From contig JAFQGN010000286.1 of assembly GCA_017398245.1 (NCBI GenBank), positions 1 to 5,367 of the forward strand: a stretch of DNA of 5,367 nucleotides, in the 5' to 3' direction. Made by a program: the position numbers and the translations under genes. Source of the DNA: Clostridia bacterium. GTDB lineage: Bacteria > Bacillota_A > Clostridia > Christensenellales > Aristaeellaceae. Position 1 is the first letter of the stretch. Each line of letters opens with the position of its first letter. A model generated the notes under the pieces. It did no database searches and was not told the DNA's origin. It saw only the letters and a list, made by a program, of their open reading frames with translations. Of this stretch, positions 4,834-5,367 are shown piece by piece.

Positions 4834-5334
4834 ATGGTGCTCTTGACCGGAGCAGACGGCGTTCGCAGCACGGCGAAGGGCATACTTGTGCATGAAAGCA
4901 TGGTGCTGCTCAACCGCTGCCGCGACCAGTATAACGGAGATTACTTCTGCCTTCCCGGAGGCGGGCAGGAAAAGTACGAGACTCTTGCGGAAACTCTCCG
5001 GCGCGAAATGCTCGAGGAGACCGGCTACCGGGTGACAAACCTCCGCTTTGCCGGGCTGTTCGAGGAGATCTGCGACGACGAAGGATATCGGCGCGAGTAT
5101 CCGCAGTACAGCCACAAGATGTACCATTTCTTCGTATGCGCGCCCGAAAGCCTTGAGCGCGCGGAAGTGACCGAAATGGACGACAGCCAGCTTGCGTGCG
5201 AGTGGTTCCCTATCGAAACGCTCGACGGGCTGAACATACACCCTAGGGCGCTCGGCGCGCATCTGCGCGAAATGATCGAGTGCAAAACACCGCTTTTTCT
5301 CGGCTCGGAGCATGCTCCGCTGCCGCATGGATAA
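4834..5334 (+). CDS. NUDIX hydrolase
   Basis: NUDIX enzymes cleave a nucleoside diphosphate linked to another group, using Mg2+ bound by the Glu residues of the NUDIX box. Here the box is complete, Gly43-x5-Glu49-x7-Arg57-Glu58-x2-Glu61-Glu62-x-Gly64, within PGGGQEKYETLAETLRREML and the EETGY that follows. An N-terminal strand with VLLNRCRDQ (24-32) and DYFCLPGGGQ (36-45) leads into the box, as in cytosolic single-domain MutT-like proteins. The length of 166 residues is ordinary, and no second domain is visible. The substrate cannot be told; candidates are oxidised nucleotides, nucleotide sugars or dinucleoside polyphosphates. It is the first gene behind a T-box switch, so uncharged tRNA should induce it together with the gene that follows. 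ATG 4834 is given as the longest start, but TTG 4843 has better spacing from the ribosome site. The NUDIX domain is unaffected either way. Confidence 0.93.
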   Translation: MVLLTGADGVRSTAKGILVHESMVLLNRCRDQYNGDYFCLPGGGQEKYETLAETLRREMLEETGYRVTNLRFAGLFEEICDDEGYRREYPQYSHKMYHFFVCAPESLERAEVTEMDDSQLACEWFPIETLDGLNIHPRALGAHLREMIECKTPLFLGSEHAPLPHG

Positions 5335-5356
5335 AGAACCTGACCGAATTATATAC

Positions 5357-5362
5357 AGGGAG
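5357..5362 (+). promoter_or_regulatory. Ribosome binding site of a gene starting beyond the right edge
   Basis: AGGGAG lies 23 bases after the NUDIX stop and five bases before the window end, with no terminator between. A downstream gene in the same operon should start at or just after base 5368. Given the valine T-box, an aminoacyl-tRNA synthetase such as valS is the first guess, but nothing of it is visible. Confidence 0.6.
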
Positions 5363-5367
5363 TGAAC

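Overview
The window looks like chromosomal DNA from a GC-rich, low-copy Firmicute of the Clostridia type. This rests on strong AGGAGG-like ribosome sites, sigma-A promoters with TTGAC/TATAAT boxes, a multi-domain secreted L,D-transpeptidase with bacterial Ig-like repeats, and a T-box riboswitch. I cannot name the species. There are no transposases, phage genes, tRNA or rRNA genes, CRISPR arrays or defence genes, and I see no sign of recent transfer.

The left part (1-3835) is read on the minus strand. Going with transcription, it holds a secreted L,D-transpeptidase (2142-3797), then a separate promoter and a compact structured 5' leader (2038-2115), then a secD-like gene (772-2019) and a secF-like gene (2-757, running off the left edge). 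The two Sec genes lie 14 bases apart, and the secF ribosome site directly follows the secD stop. Both proteins keep the SecD/SecF layout but have lost the hallmark charged membrane motifs of the proton-driven SecDF motor, so they are a divergent branch of the family.

The centre (3835-3957) is a divergent promoter region. Two extended -10 promoters face away from each other around a perfect 14-bp palindrome. One drives the L,D-transpeptidase leftward and the other drives pgsA (phosphatidylglycerophosphate synthase, 3957-4490) rightward. Cell wall cross-linking, phospholipid head-group synthesis and protein export all belong to the cell envelope, so the left two thirds of the window is an envelope neighbourhood.

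The right part (4525-5367) is a separate rightward unit. A near-consensus promoter is followed by a complete T-box riboswitch (kink-turn, specifier loop, T-box bulge, overlapping antiterminator and terminator), whose specifier reads best as GUC for valine. The first gene after it is a small NUDIX hydrolase (4834-5334), not an aminoacyl-tRNA synthetase. A ribosome site at the right edge shows that another gene, possibly valS, follows just outside the window.

The most interesting points are the T-box in front of a NUDIX gene, the SecDF pair lacking its usual proton-relay residues, the folded leader beginning at the predicted secD transcription start, and the palindrome between the divergent envelope promoters.
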